Source: Didemnitutus sp041906465 (GTDB lineage Bacteria; Verrucomicrobiota; Verrucomicrobiia; Opitutales; Opitutaceae). Taken from it: DNA of 64,000 bases. Shown in pieces: positions 7,549-15,835 of the stretch. The number at the start of each line of letters is the position of its first letter. Within the stretch, counting starts at the first letter, position 1. The notes under the pieces were generated by a model. That model saw nothing but the letters and a program-made list of their open reading frames with translations, had not been told where the DNA came from and did not search any database. The translations under genes were made by a program, and so were the position numbers. The stretch spans positions 1-64,000 of the forward strand of contig JAYRJE010000001.1 of the NCBI GenBank assembly GCA_041906465.1, written 5' to 3'.

Positions 7549-8423
7549 TTTTTCGGCGCGCGCGCCGGCGGCAGCCAACCTTGCTGCGCCGGATCGAGCA
7601 GCCACTTGTGCTCGGGCGAGAACGTGAAGCCCTTGTAGGGACGGCGCGGCAGATGGCGCACGACCCAGAGGTAATACATGCCGTAGCCGGGCGCGGAGAC
7701 CTGCGCGTGATCGAGTCCGCCCGGGATCGAAACCGTATCGCCGTGGCGAACCTTGAACACCTCGTCGCCGAGCTCGGCGTGGCCGTAGCCCTGGGGCAGC
7801 GTGAAACGATAATGGTAGATCTCCGGCTGCGGGTGGTGGTGCCCCGGGTAGCTCGACCAACAGCCCGGGAAATTCACGACCTCGCCCACCACGAGTTCGG
7901 AGTCGGGCCGCGACGCGCAATCGAAGATCGTCCGCACGAACCGGCGGCAGGCGCCCTGCGCGAGTCCGGCGCCGCGGTCCTCCGTCGTTACGGCGCCCGG
8001 TGCGTAGAAGCGCACGGGGAGCGCGTGGGAATTCCCGGTGCGCACGACGGCGAACTCCGTTTCCGGCGCGTCGCTGCGCACGAGGAGCGGTGTGCCACGG
8101 CCGCAGTGGAACGTCGCAGGCTTCTCGTCGAAGAGCGACGCGCGTGCAGCGCGGAACGTCTGTCCATCCATCGTCACCTCGACGCTGCCGGCGAGCAGCA
8201 CGAGCACGGTCTCGCGCGGCGTGGTCTCGAAATGTTTCGCGCCGCGGCGCAGGCGGAGCACGCCGAACTCCATGCCCATCGCGCCGGGATCGGTTTTCGT
8301 CGAACCCGGACGGACGATTGCGGTGTAGCCGGAGGGAAATTCCGGCCGCGCCGCGCGCGCGATGCAGCGCGTGAGGTCGGCGGGCGCCGGCAAGGAGCTA
8401 ACGCTTCGACGAATTCGTTTCAT
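7545..8423 (-). CDS. iolB: 5-deoxy-glucuronate isomerase
   Basis: About 292 residues, two cupin domains. IolB converts 5-deoxy-D-glucuronate to 2-deoxy-5-keto-D-gluconate. The C-terminal cupin carries YPGHHHPQPEIYHYRF, supplying metal-binding histidines and a glutamate, followed by HAQVSAPGYGMYYLWVVRHL, both typical of IolB. A GTG 21 bp further upstream (8444) could add seven residues; I prefer the ATG at 8423. It is the first gene of the iol operon. Only about 47 bp separate it from the divergent dehydrogenase at 8471, so their promoters must be very close or overlapping. No inositol regulator is encoded next to it in this window. Confidence 0.9.
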   Translation of the reverse strand: MKRIRRSVSSLPAPADLTRCIARAARPEFPSGYTAIVRPGSTKTDPGAMGMEFGVLRLRRGAKHFETTPRETVLVLLAGSVEVTMDGQTFRAARASLFDEKPATFHCGRGTPLLVRSDAPETEFAVVRTGNSHALPVRFYAPGAVTTEDRGAGLAQGACRRFVRTIFDCASRPDSELVVGEVVNFPGCWSSYPGHHHPQPEIYHYRFTLPQGYGHAELGDEVFKVRHGDTVSIPGGLDHAQVSAPGYGMYYLWVVRHLPRRPYKGFTFSPEHKWLLDPAQQGWLPPARAPKK

Positions 8424-8470
8424 TGGAGATTTGCGCCCGGGCACACCGCGCGGGACGAATGCGCTCCGCC

Positions 8471-9241
8471 ATGAACATCGCGGAGTTGTTTTCCCTGCGC
8501 GGCCGTCGCGCTCTCGTCACCGGGTCCGGCCAGGGCCTCGGCCTGCGCTTCGCGCGCGGACTCGCCGCCGCAGGCGCCGGCATCGTGCTCAACGATCTCG
8601 ATCGCGCGCGTCTCGACGCGGCTGTCGCGACGTTGCGCGCCGAGGGGATCGACGCACAGGGTGTGTGGTTCAATGTCGCGCGACCCGACGAAGTGCGTCC
8701 AGCCATCGAGCAGTTCGAGCGCGAGCACGGCGGCATCGACATCCTCGTGAACAACGCCGGCATCCACCGCTACGCCGCGCTCACGGACATGACCCCCGCA
8801 CAGTGGCAGGAGGTGCTCGACGTGAACCTCACCGGCGCCTTCATCGTCGGCCAGACGGTGGCGCGCGGCATGGTCGCGCGCCGGCGCGGGAAAATCATCA
8901 ACATCTGTTCGCTGATGAGCGCCGCCACGCGCCCGACCACCGGCAACTACACCGCGGCCAAAGGCGGCCTGAAATCGCTCACGCAATCCATGGCCGTCGA
9001 ATGGGGACCGCACGGCGTGCAAGCAAACGGCATCGGTCCGGGCTACATTTTGAGCGACATGACCAGGCACCTCGCCGCCAAGCCGGATTTCGACGCGTGG
9101 GTGAAGAGTCGCACGCCCGCCGGCCGTTGGGGCACGCCCGATGATCTCGTCGGTGCGGCGGTTTTTCTCAGCGCGAGCGCGTCGGACTTCGTGAACGGCC
9201 ACGTGCTCTACGTCGACGGCGGCTGGCTCGCGGCGCTGTGA
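8471..9241 (+). CDS. short-chain dehydrogenase (gluconate 5-dehydrogenase-like)
   Basis: A 256-residue classical SDR. Features: the cofactor motif TGSGQGLG near residue 18, NNAGIHRY, the catalytic Ser in NICSLMSA and the YTAAK Tyr-Lys pair, then the C-terminal DGGW. The overall pattern resembles gluconate 5-dehydrogenase/5-ketogluconate reductase or 2-deoxy-gluconate 3-dehydrogenase. It is divergent from the iol operon with a 47-bp gap, so co-regulation is likely. Acting on 2-deoxy-5-keto-gluconate or another inositol-derived keto acid is plausible, but substrate assignment is inference. The frame is open upstream to 8423. I chose ATG 8471 because the protein then begins MNIAELFSLRGRRALVTG, the normal SDR start. 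Confidence 0.82.
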   Translation: MNIAELFSLRGRRALVTGSGQGLGLRFARGLAAAGAGIVLNDLDRARLDAAVATLRAEGIDAQGVWFNVARPDEVRPAIEQFEREHGGIDILVNNAGIHRYAALTDMTPAQWQEVLDVNLTGAFIVGQTVARGMVARRRGKIINICSLMSAATRPTTGNYTAAKGGLKSLTQSMAVEWGPHGVQANGIGPGYILSDMTRHLAAKPDFDAWVKSRTPAGRWGTPDDLVGAAVFLSASASDFVNGHVLYVDGGWLAAL

Positions 9242-9679
9242 GTCGCACACCCGCGGAAGAAGGTGGAGCGCATTGGCCTCAACACGCGGCTCGGCTCGCA
9301 CTCGTGAAAAGCGTGTGGCGGTCAACGCGCGCCCCCCTCCAGGCCGCGCTCTCACAATCGCCGCCGGAAGACGGTCGATCATCGCAGAGAGGTGTCGGGC
9401 ATCCAGCATGGGCACAAAGCAACTTGGGGGAACCCCACCTTCCCACGCGCGGGCGCCTCGTGCGAGGGGCGGCGGATGTAACCGTTAGAAATGTCCGCGC
9501 TTCGCGGTCGTTTCCTCCGTTTGCCCTGGCGTGGCAGGTTGCCCGCCGGCAGGCAGCGCGCGTGGACGATCGCGAGTTCGCCCGAGTGGGGCGGCAAGCG
9601 CGCAACCGGCATCGCGACCAGCGCCGCGGTCAACTTCGGCCTCCTCCCGTCGGGCGCCACGAACCGAGTGCGATCCCGG
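9242..9679. other. 438-bp gap without a convincing gene
   Basis: The dehydrogenase and the minus-strand Gfo/Idh gene converge here. Frames on both strands are arginine/proline-rich shadows. I see small hairpins (GGGG-GAA-CCCC near 9423-9436 and a GC-rich one near 9459-9477) and the octamer ACCGTTAG at 9481-9488, which recurs at three other intergenic places. No homology could be recognised. Confidence 0.5.
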
Positions 9680-10864
9680 TCAGCGCAGCTCGATCACCTG
9701 CGGGGCCACGGCCCACGGCACACCGGCCTCGCACAAGCCCACGCCGCGCCGGCTCGCCTCGAGGAGCGGCTGGTCGAGGTTTTCGACGTAGGTGAAAATC
9801 TGCCCGTCCTCCTCGCGCTGCTTCACGAAGCTCGGTGGCACCGTGAAGATCGTCCCGCCCGCGTGCAGCGCCGCAATGCTGCGCACATGCGCGCCTGCCA
9901 TCGCCGCCGTGCAGACGAACGCCGGCTCTCCGCGCACGCGCGCGAGCACGTCGCGCAGCATCTGCTCGCGCGTGGCGGATTCGGGTCCGGCTTCGATCCG
10001 CTGGCGTGCGGCCCCCCGCTCGATCACTGCCTGGTTGTCCTGCACCCACTCGGCGCGTCCGAGGGTGCCTTCAATGTGCAGTGAAGGCCGGCCGATTTCG
10101 CGCGAGCTGTGCGTCCCGTAGAAATCGAAACGCGTGCCGTTGGCGACGTAGTGCAGCACGCAGGTGTCGAACGATTCGATGGCCTGGGCACGATACAACT
10201 CGGCGGACACGCGTTCGGGCACGACGGCTTCGCCAACGCCACCGCCCGCGAGGAACAGCATCAGCATCACGAAATGCGACATCGCATTCGTGACGGGCGA
10301 ATCAAACACCACCGCGCCGTCCGCGCGCAGGCGGCCGGCCCAGCCATTACGCGTGTAGTAGCTGTGGCTGCGCGGCCACGCGGCATGCACGCTCACCCGT
10401 CGGATGCGGCCGATCGCGCCGGCGGCCAGCGCGGATTTGAGCGTCTGAATCTCGGGGGCGTGGAGATATTGAAAACCCACCGCGAGCACGCGCTGGGTCG
10501 CCCGCTCCACATTCAGCAATGTCTGCAACTCCCCGACGGTGGCCGCGAGCGGTTTTTCCACCAGCACGTGCACCCCCGCCTGCAAAAGCACGGTGGCCAT
10601 CGTCGAATGCAGATGGATCGGCGTCGGCAGAATCACCAGCTCCGCCCGCAACTCCGGGAGCGCCGCGCACAGCTCGTGGAAGGAGCCGAACTGTCGCACG
10701 GCGCACTGGGTAAGCAGCATCTGGGTTTCGGCGTCCCGTTCCAGCGGCAACACCACCACGCCGACGAAGCGGAGCAGTCCGCGCTGCTGAAAATCCACCA
10801 AGTGCCGCAGATGCACCCGCGCGTAGCCGCCCACGCCGACGAGACAAACGCGTGGCTCACTCAT
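9680..10864 (-). CDS. Gfo/Idh/MocA-family oxidoreductase
   Basis: A 394-residue NAD(P)-dependent sugar oxidoreductase. The Rossmann motif GVGGYARVH lies at residues ~10-18 and the family motif VEKPLAATV follows near residue 100. The C-terminal part has the usual beta-sheet substrate domain. Its role may be oxidation of a sugar or inositol imported by the divergent symporter at 11142, but no substrate can be read from the sequence. The start at 10864 (MSEPRVCLVG) was chosen because the Rossmann fold begins directly there; the longer frame adds arginine-rich non-homologous sequence. It is transcribed away from the symporter across a 277-bp region carrying repeated sites. Confidence 0.8.
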   Translation of the reverse strand: MSEPRVCLVGVGGYARVHLRHLVDFQQRGLLRFVGVVVLPLERDAETQMLLTQCAVRQFGSFHELCAALPELRAELVILPTPIHLHSTMATVLLQAGVHVLVEKPLAATVGELQTLLNVERATQRVLAVGFQYLHAPEIQTLKSALAAGAIGRIRRVSVHAAWPRSHSYYTRNGWAGRLRADGAVVFDSPVTNAMSHFVMLMLFLAGGGVGEAVVPERVSAELYRAQAIESFDTCVLHYVANGTRFDFYGTHSSREIGRPSLHIEGTLGRAEWVQDNQAVIERGAARQRIEAGPESATREQMLRDVLARVRGEPAFVCTAAMAGAHVRSIAALHAGGTIFTVPPSFVKQREEDGQIFTYVENLDQPLLEASRRGVGLCEAGVPWAVAPQVIELR

Positions 10865-11141
10865 GGGTTGCCGCACCCCGCCCGGCGCCCGCACCGCGGA
10901 GCGCGCCCGAGCGGGCCCGAACCGTGCCACGGAGCGCGTTGTTTCACGAAATTCACAGTCCGGGCAGGAGACTTTGCCGCTGCGCCACCCGCAATCGTGG
11001 CCCGAGTAGATCGTTAGATTGCTCCCGCCGTCCGCCCGGCTCCTCGCTCTAACGAATAGATCGTCGGATGTTTTACCTCGGCCTCGGCGACGTTTTGCTC
11101 ACCGTGGCCGTTGCTTCGGCCCCACCCCGCCCCTTCGCCGC
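10865..11141. promoter_or_regulatory. divergent control region with paired TAGATCGT repeats
   Basis: This gap separates two divergent genes. It has a 13-bp direct repeat, TAGATCGTTAGAT (11007-11019) and TAGATCGTCGGAT (11057-11069), with 11 of 13 identical and starts exactly 50 bp apart. An inverted octamer TCGTTAGA (11011-11018) / TCTAACGA (11048-11055) overlaps the same area. About five helical turns of spacing would suit a paired operator. The regulator is unknown. Confidence 0.5.
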
Positions 11142-13190
11142 ATGCTCTTCGGCAGCATTCACTCTCTCGACGCGCTCGTCGTCGTCTCCTACCTCGCGCT
11201 CGTAGTCTACCTGGGACAACGCAAGAGCCACGAAGCGTCCGGGAGTCAGGAGAATTTCTTCCTCGCCGGCCGCAGTCTGGGAAAGATCTACCAGTTCTTC
11301 CTCAACTTCGGCAACGCGACCGACGCCAACGGCGCCGTCAGCGCCGCGAGCGTGGTGTATCGCCAGGGCGTCTCCGGCGTGTGGCTCGGCTTCCAGATGA
11401 TTTTCCTGAACCCCTACTATTGGTTCATGAACACCTGGTTTCGCCGCGTCCGGCTCGTGACGATGGCGGATCTGTTCGAGGACCGCCTCGGCAGTCGCGG
11501 CCTCGCGACCTTCTACGCCGTTTTTCAAATCACCGTCGCGATCCTCGTCGTCGTCGGGTTCGGCAATCTCGTCACCTACAAGATCAGCGCCGCGCTCGTG
11601 GTGAAGGAAGAGGTGACCTGGACCGCCGCCGAGCGCGACTCGGTCGAAGGCTATCGCGAACTCCAGCGCCTGCGCGCGGAAGCCAAGGCGGTGCCGCTGG
11701 CCGCCGCAGACCAGTCCCGGCTGGAAACCCTGCGGGAACGCGAGGCGCGCGGCGAGTTGCGCAGCTACATCACGGCGTTGAGCCCGCTCCCCTTCTACAT
11801 CGCCTACACCCTCGTCGTCGGCATCTACGTGATCATCGGTGGCATGGCGGCCACCGCCGTGAACGAGGTGCTGCAAAGCCTGATTATCGTCGCATTTTCC
11901 GTCATGCTCGTGCCCGCGGGCTTTGCCGCGATCGGAGGCGCGGACCAGTTGCGTGAGCGGCTTCCCGCCGCGATGTTCCAGCTGGTCGGCTCAGACGGGG
12001 CGACGCAACACGTGACCGCGCTGTCACTCTTCGCCATCTTCCTCGTCGCCCTGGTGCAGATCAACGGGATCATCGGCAACATGGCCGTGGCGGGCTCGGC
12101 GAAGGACGAATACGCCGCGCGCTTCGGCGCCGTCTCCGGCACCTACGGCAAGCGTCTGATGTTCATCCTGTGGTCCTTCGTTGGCTTGATTGCCGCGGCG
12201 ATCTTCCAGGGGCCCGACGCTCTCTCCGACCCCGACCTCGCGTGGGGCTCCCTCTCCCGCCGCCTGCTCGGGCCGGGCCTGCTCGGCCTCATGCTCACCG
12301 GCGTGCTCGCGGCCAACATGTCCACCGTCGCCGCGCAAACGATGTCGGTCTCCGCACTTTTCGTGCGCAATGTTTTCCGGCCCCTGCGCCCCCGCGCCAC
12401 CGAAGCCGCGTGCATCGCCGCCGGACGCTGGGCGATCTTCGCCGCGCTCGCACTCGGCATTGTCGCCGCCACCGCGATGGACAGCGTGTTCTCGATGCTG
12501 GTGCTGATGCAGACCGTCGCCGTGCCGCTCGGCGCCACCGTCATGCTGATCTTTTTCTGGCGCCGGCTGACCGTCGCCGGCACGTGGGCCGGGCTCGTGA
12601 TCGCCACCGCGCTGAACATCGTCGGCCCGTTCGCGCTCGCGCAATTGCCGACACTGCGCGCACACCCGACGCTCACGGCGCGCGCCGAAGCCGCCCCCGG
12701 GGAACTGCAACCCATCTACTTCGAGTCCGTCGCCCGCCGCGATCCCCACGACGCCGCCAGCGCGCTCCAAGGCAGCGGTCGGCTGCACCTCGAACTCGTC
12801 GCGCTGAAGCTCGTCGGCGTGCCGGTGGAGAAATTCTCCGCCGCCAACCGCTTCGCCGCACGCTTCTTCGTCGATGTGCTCACGCCGTTCTTGTTCCTTA
12901 TTCTAGTCAGCCGCGTCACCCGCCCGCCCGCGCGCGAACGGATCGACCAATTCTACGGCCGGATGAAAACGCCCGTCGGTGCCACGCCCGAGCTCGAAGC
13001 CGCCGCGCTGGCCGCGACGCAGCGGCAGCCGCGCCGCTTCGACCACCTCAAGCTTCTCGGGCCCGATTCCAACTGGGAGTTCACCCGCTGGGACCGTGTC
13101 GACATTGTCGGCTTTCTCGTGTGTTGCACGATTTCCGGCGGCATCATCCTGCTCTTCGCCCTGCTGCTCCGCTGGGCGGCCGGCGCCTGA
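11142..13190 (+). CDS. sodium:solute symporter family transporter (SSS)
   Basis: A 682-residue membrane protein of the SSS/SLC5 family, with about 13-14 hydrophobic segments. The N-terminus has LVVYLGQRKS and FFLAGRSLG, the family hallmark after TM1. The region NFGNATDANGAVSAASVVYRQG is the unwound TM2 area. A charged cytoplasmic or periplasmic insert lies around residues 160-205, and the C-terminal half is long. It would import a sugar, polyol or organic acid with Na+. The divergent Gfo/Idh gene and nearby iol operon make inositol or a related sugar a candidate, by inference only. The start at 11142 begins directly at the first TM segment; the upstream frame is not membrane-like. Confidence 0.85.
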   Translation: MLFGSIHSLDALVVVSYLALVVYLGQRKSHEASGSQENFFLAGRSLGKIYQFFLNFGNATDANGAVSAASVVYRQGVSGVWLGFQMIFLNPYYWFMNTWFRRVRLVTMADLFEDRLGSRGLATFYAVFQITVAILVVVGFGNLVTYKISAALVVKEEVTWTAAERDSVEGYRELQRLRAEAKAVPLAAADQSRLETLREREARGELRSYITALSPLPFYIAYTLVVGIYVIIGGMAATAVNEVLQSLIIVAFSVMLVPAGFAAIGGADQLRERLPAAMFQLVGSDGATQHVTALSLFAIFLVALVQINGIIGNMAVAGSAKDEYAARFGAVSGTYGKRLMFILWSFVGLIAAAIFQGPDALSDPDLAWGSLSRRLLGPGLLGLMLTGVLAANMSTVAAQTMSVSALFVRNVFRPLRPRATEAACIAAGRWAIFAALALGIVAATAMDSVFSMLVLMQTVAVPLGATVMLIFFWRRLTVAGTWAGLVIATALNIVGPFALAQLPTLRAHPTLTARAEAAPGELQPIYFESVARRDPHDAASALQGSGRLHLELVALKLVGVPVEKFSAANRFAARFFVDVLTPFLFLILVSRVTRPPARERIDQFYGRMKTPVGATPELEAAALAATQRQPRRFDHLKLLGPDSNWEFTRWDRVDIVGFLVCCTISGGIILLFALLLRWAAGA

Positions 13191-13205
13191 CGCCGCCCGG
13201 GCGCG

Positions 13206-14336
13206 CTAGAGGCGAACGAAGAACTTCCGCGCATGCAGCCAGCCGCAGAGCGCGGTGCACAACGCCACGCTCGTCAACGCGAGCGCAAGCCCGGCGAGAC
13301 CGCGCCAGCACGCATCGAGCGCCGCCGCCACCGGACCGCCGACGAACCACGCCGACACCGCGCGAAAGTCGACGACGTGGCTCACCAGATAGATGAGCAG
13401 CGCGTTGCTGCCGATCCAGACGAACGGAACGGCCCAGCGCGTGAGCCGCCGCAGATCGATCACCCAGTAAAACAGCGCCAGCAAGAGCACGCTCCAGCCG
13501 CCGGCGACGAGCGCGTAGGACGAGGTCCAGATGCGTTTGATGAGCGGGAACTGCACGCTCCACGCATAGCCGACCGCGAGCAGCACGACACCGGCCGCGA
13601 GCAGCCCGCGCAACTTTCGCTCCGGCACGACGCCCGGGTCGCGCATCCAGCGCCCGACGAAAACACCCAGCAACGCCGACGCGATCGCCGGCAGCGTGCT
13701 GAGCAGCCCCTCGGGGTCGTAGTCGCCATACCACACCTTGCCCGGGAGGTAGTGCGCATCGATCCAGTTGGCCCAATTGTGTCCGCGGGAAAAATCGCCT
13801 GCACTCCCGCCCGGCACCGGCACGAACGTCAGGAGCGCCCAGTAGCCGACGAGCAGGAACGCCGTCACCATCGCCACGCCGCGCGGACGGAAATGCAGGT
13901 GCACGAGGCTCGCCGCCGCGTAGGCGATCGCGAGCCGCTGCAACACGCCGACCCAGCGCACCTGCGCCCAGCCCTGCGAAAGTCCGCCGTAAACAAGCAC
14001 ACCGAGAAAAAACATCAGCGCCGTGCGTTTCGCGATGCGCCGCCACGCCGCGGCGCGCCCCTCGCGCTCCACGATCCGATCGAGCGACAGCGGCACCGCT
14101 GCGCCGACCATGAACAGAAACAGCGGAAAAATCAGATCGTAGAACGTGAACCCGATCCACTCCGCATGCCCGAGCTGTTCGCCGAGCACCCGGCTGACCG
14201 CACCGCCATCGAGCCCGCGAAACGCCGCCGCGAAGTAGTCCGCGCCCACGATCCAAAACATCGTGAAGCCGCGCAGCGCGTCCAACGCAACGAGACGCGG
14301 CGGCGATGCGACGGGCGCAGGCGCGGCGGCGGTCAT
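13206..14336 (-). CDS. NagX-like membrane acyltransferase (DUF5009/COG4299, HGSNAT-related)
   Basis: A 376-residue integral membrane protein with about 10 TM segments. It begins with LVALDALRGFTMFWIVGAD, the signature of the family that includes bacterial NagX and human heparan-alpha-glucosaminide N-acetyltransferase, followed by FYDLIFPLFLFMVGAAVP. A family-typical SNALLIYLVSH segment lies near the C-terminus. Known relatives handle acetylation of aminosugars or are of unknown function; which applies here is not visible. Its ATG overlaps the stop of the sugar porter (4 bp, 14333-14336), so the two are coupled. It is the last gene of the mannosidase-to-acyltransferase series. Confidence 0.82.
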   Translation of the reverse strand: MTAAAPAPVASPPRLVALDALRGFTMFWIVGADYFAAAFRGLDGGAVSRVLGEQLGHAEWIGFTFYDLIFPLFLFMVGAAVPLSLDRIVEREGRAAAWRRIAKRTALMFFLGVLVYGGLSQGWAQVRWVGVLQRLAIAYAAASLVHLHFRPRGVAMVTAFLLVGYWALLTFVPVPGGSAGDFSRGHNWANWIDAHYLPGKVWYGDYDPEGLLSTLPAIASALLGVFVGRWMRDPGVVPERKLRGLLAAGVVLLAVGYAWSVQFPLIKRIWTSSYALVAGGWSVLLLALFYWVIDLRRLTRWAVPFVWIGSNALLIYLVSHVVDFRAVSAWFVGGPVAAALDACWRGLAGLALALTSVALCTALCGWLHARKFFVRL

Positions 14337-15742
14337 TTCGCGAACTCGGCTTCGATTTCTTCGAGCGTGCGGCCCTTGGTCTCGGGCAACCAGAGTGCCG
14401 CCACGAGGAAATAGCCGACGGTGCACGCGGCCCAGAACGCGAACATGGCCGCGTAGCCGTAGCGTTCCACCACCGGCAGGAACATCGCCGCGATGGCCGT
14501 CGAGATGCCCTGATTGATCAGCAAGCCGATGCCCATGCCGAGCGAACGGATGCGCGTCGGCATCAACTCGGAGAGCGCGAGCCACACGCACACGCCGGGA
14601 CCGATGGCGAAGCCGGCAACAAACGCCATCAGGCACGCCGCCACCGTGGTCGCGGTGCCTTCCCCGGGAGCGAGCGCACCGGACTGGATGCGCCAGAAAA
14701 CCCACGCGCCGACGACCAATGCTGCGGCGATCGTGCCCGTCCCGATCTGCAACAGCGCCTTGCGTCCGATCCGATCGACGAGCACGAGGCCCGCCACCGT
14801 GAACACGACGTTCACGGCCGTCACCCACGTGGCCCGCGCAGCCGCGGCCTCCGCGCCGAGGCCGGCCTTCTGCAGAATCACGACGAGAAACTGCAGGATC
14901 GAGTTGATGCCCGTCGTCTGCGTGAGGCCGAGCACCACGCAGGTGAGCACAAACGGCACCACGTAACGCCGTTGCCACAGGCTGCCGGCCGCCGACGTGC
15001 CCGGCGCGCCCGCAGCACCGGCGAGCGACGCGCGCATTTCAGCGAACTCGCGCTCGGCTTCCTCCGGCTCCCGTGCGCGCGCCAGCGCAGCGCGAGCTTC
15101 CGTCTCGCGCTTGCGGCGCAACAACCAGCGCGGCGACTCGGCGATGAGCAGCGTGCCGACGAGAAACAGCGCCCCCGGCCACACCGCCGACAAGAACATC
15201 GCGCGCCACGCGCCATCCTGCGCCGTGTGCAGCCCGGCCGCATCGATGTTGGCCGCCGTCTCCACCTGCGCCGTGTAATGCCGACCGACCGCCATGGCGA
15301 TGAGGATGCCGATGGTCAGGAAAAGCTGGAACGCCGCCGTGCCGCGCCCCCGAATCGCCGCCGGCAGCGACTCCGCCAGGTAGAGCGGAATCACCACCGC
15401 AATCATCCCCGCGCTCAATCCCTGCAGCGTGCGCCCGGCCAGCAACGGCGCATAGCCGTGCGCGAGCACGATCGCCGCCACGCTGGCGAGAAACAGCACT
15501 GCGGCGGCCACCATGAGACGCTGGCGCCCGATGATGTCGGCCAGTGCACCGGCCGCGAGCGACGACACCGTGCCACCGGCGAGCACCGCGGCGACGACGG
15601 CCGACTCCTGCGCCGCGCTGAGCGCGATCGTCTTGTTCAGGTAGAGCAGCGCCGCACCGATGATGCCGATGTCGTAGCCGTAGAGAAATCCGCCGAGACC
15701 GGCGATGCCGAGCAGAAGCGCACGATAAGTTTTGGGGGACAT
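14333..15742 (-). CDS. MFS sugar porter
   Basis: A 469-residue 12-TM transporter of the sugar porter family. Recognisable motifs are YGYDIGIIGAAL in TM1, the DIIGRQR loop between TM2 and TM3, PRWLLRRKR in the central loop, QTTGINSILQF in TM7, DRIGRKALL, and the C-terminal LPETKGRTLEEIE. It should import a hexose, pentose or inositol by proton symport. The ATG at 15742 matches the family start; the longer frame adds only ~16 residues. It lies between the phosphatase and the NagX-like gene, so uptake of sugar released by them is a reasonable inference. Substrate is not assignable from sequence alone. Confidence 0.9.
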   Translation of the reverse strand: MSPKTYRALLLGIAGLGGFLYGYDIGIIGAALLYLNKTIALSAAQESAVVAAVLAGGTVSSLAAGALADIIGRQRLMVAAAVLFLASVAAIVLAHGYAPLLAGRTLQGLSAGMIAVVIPLYLAESLPAAIRGRGTAAFQLFLTIGILIAMAVGRHYTAQVETAANIDAAGLHTAQDGAWRAMFLSAVWPGALFLVGTLLIAESPRWLLRRKRETEARAALARAREPEEAEREFAEMRASLAGAAGAPGTSAAGSLWQRRYVVPFVLTCVVLGLTQTTGINSILQFLVVILQKAGLGAEAAAARATWVTAVNVVFTVAGLVLVDRIGRKALLQIGTGTIAAALVVGAWVFWRIQSGALAPGEGTATTVAACLMAFVAGFAIGPGVCVWLALSELMPTRIRSLGMGIGLLINQGISTAIAAMFLPVVERYGYAAMFAFWAACTVGYFLVAALWLPETKGRTLEEIEAEFAK

Positions 15743-15835
15743 GGAAAATCGAACCGGCTCCCGGGGCGCGCACTCGCCATCGTCACGCAACGCAGTGTTG
15801 GTCCGGCGAGCACGTTTCGGGGCGCAGACACGGCG

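Noticed and set aside
9470..9500. possible integron attC end (CGTTAGAA)
   Set aside because: No matching inverse core site or attC-like pairing of the right spacing, and no integrase; the octamer fits a recurring regulatory-like motif better.
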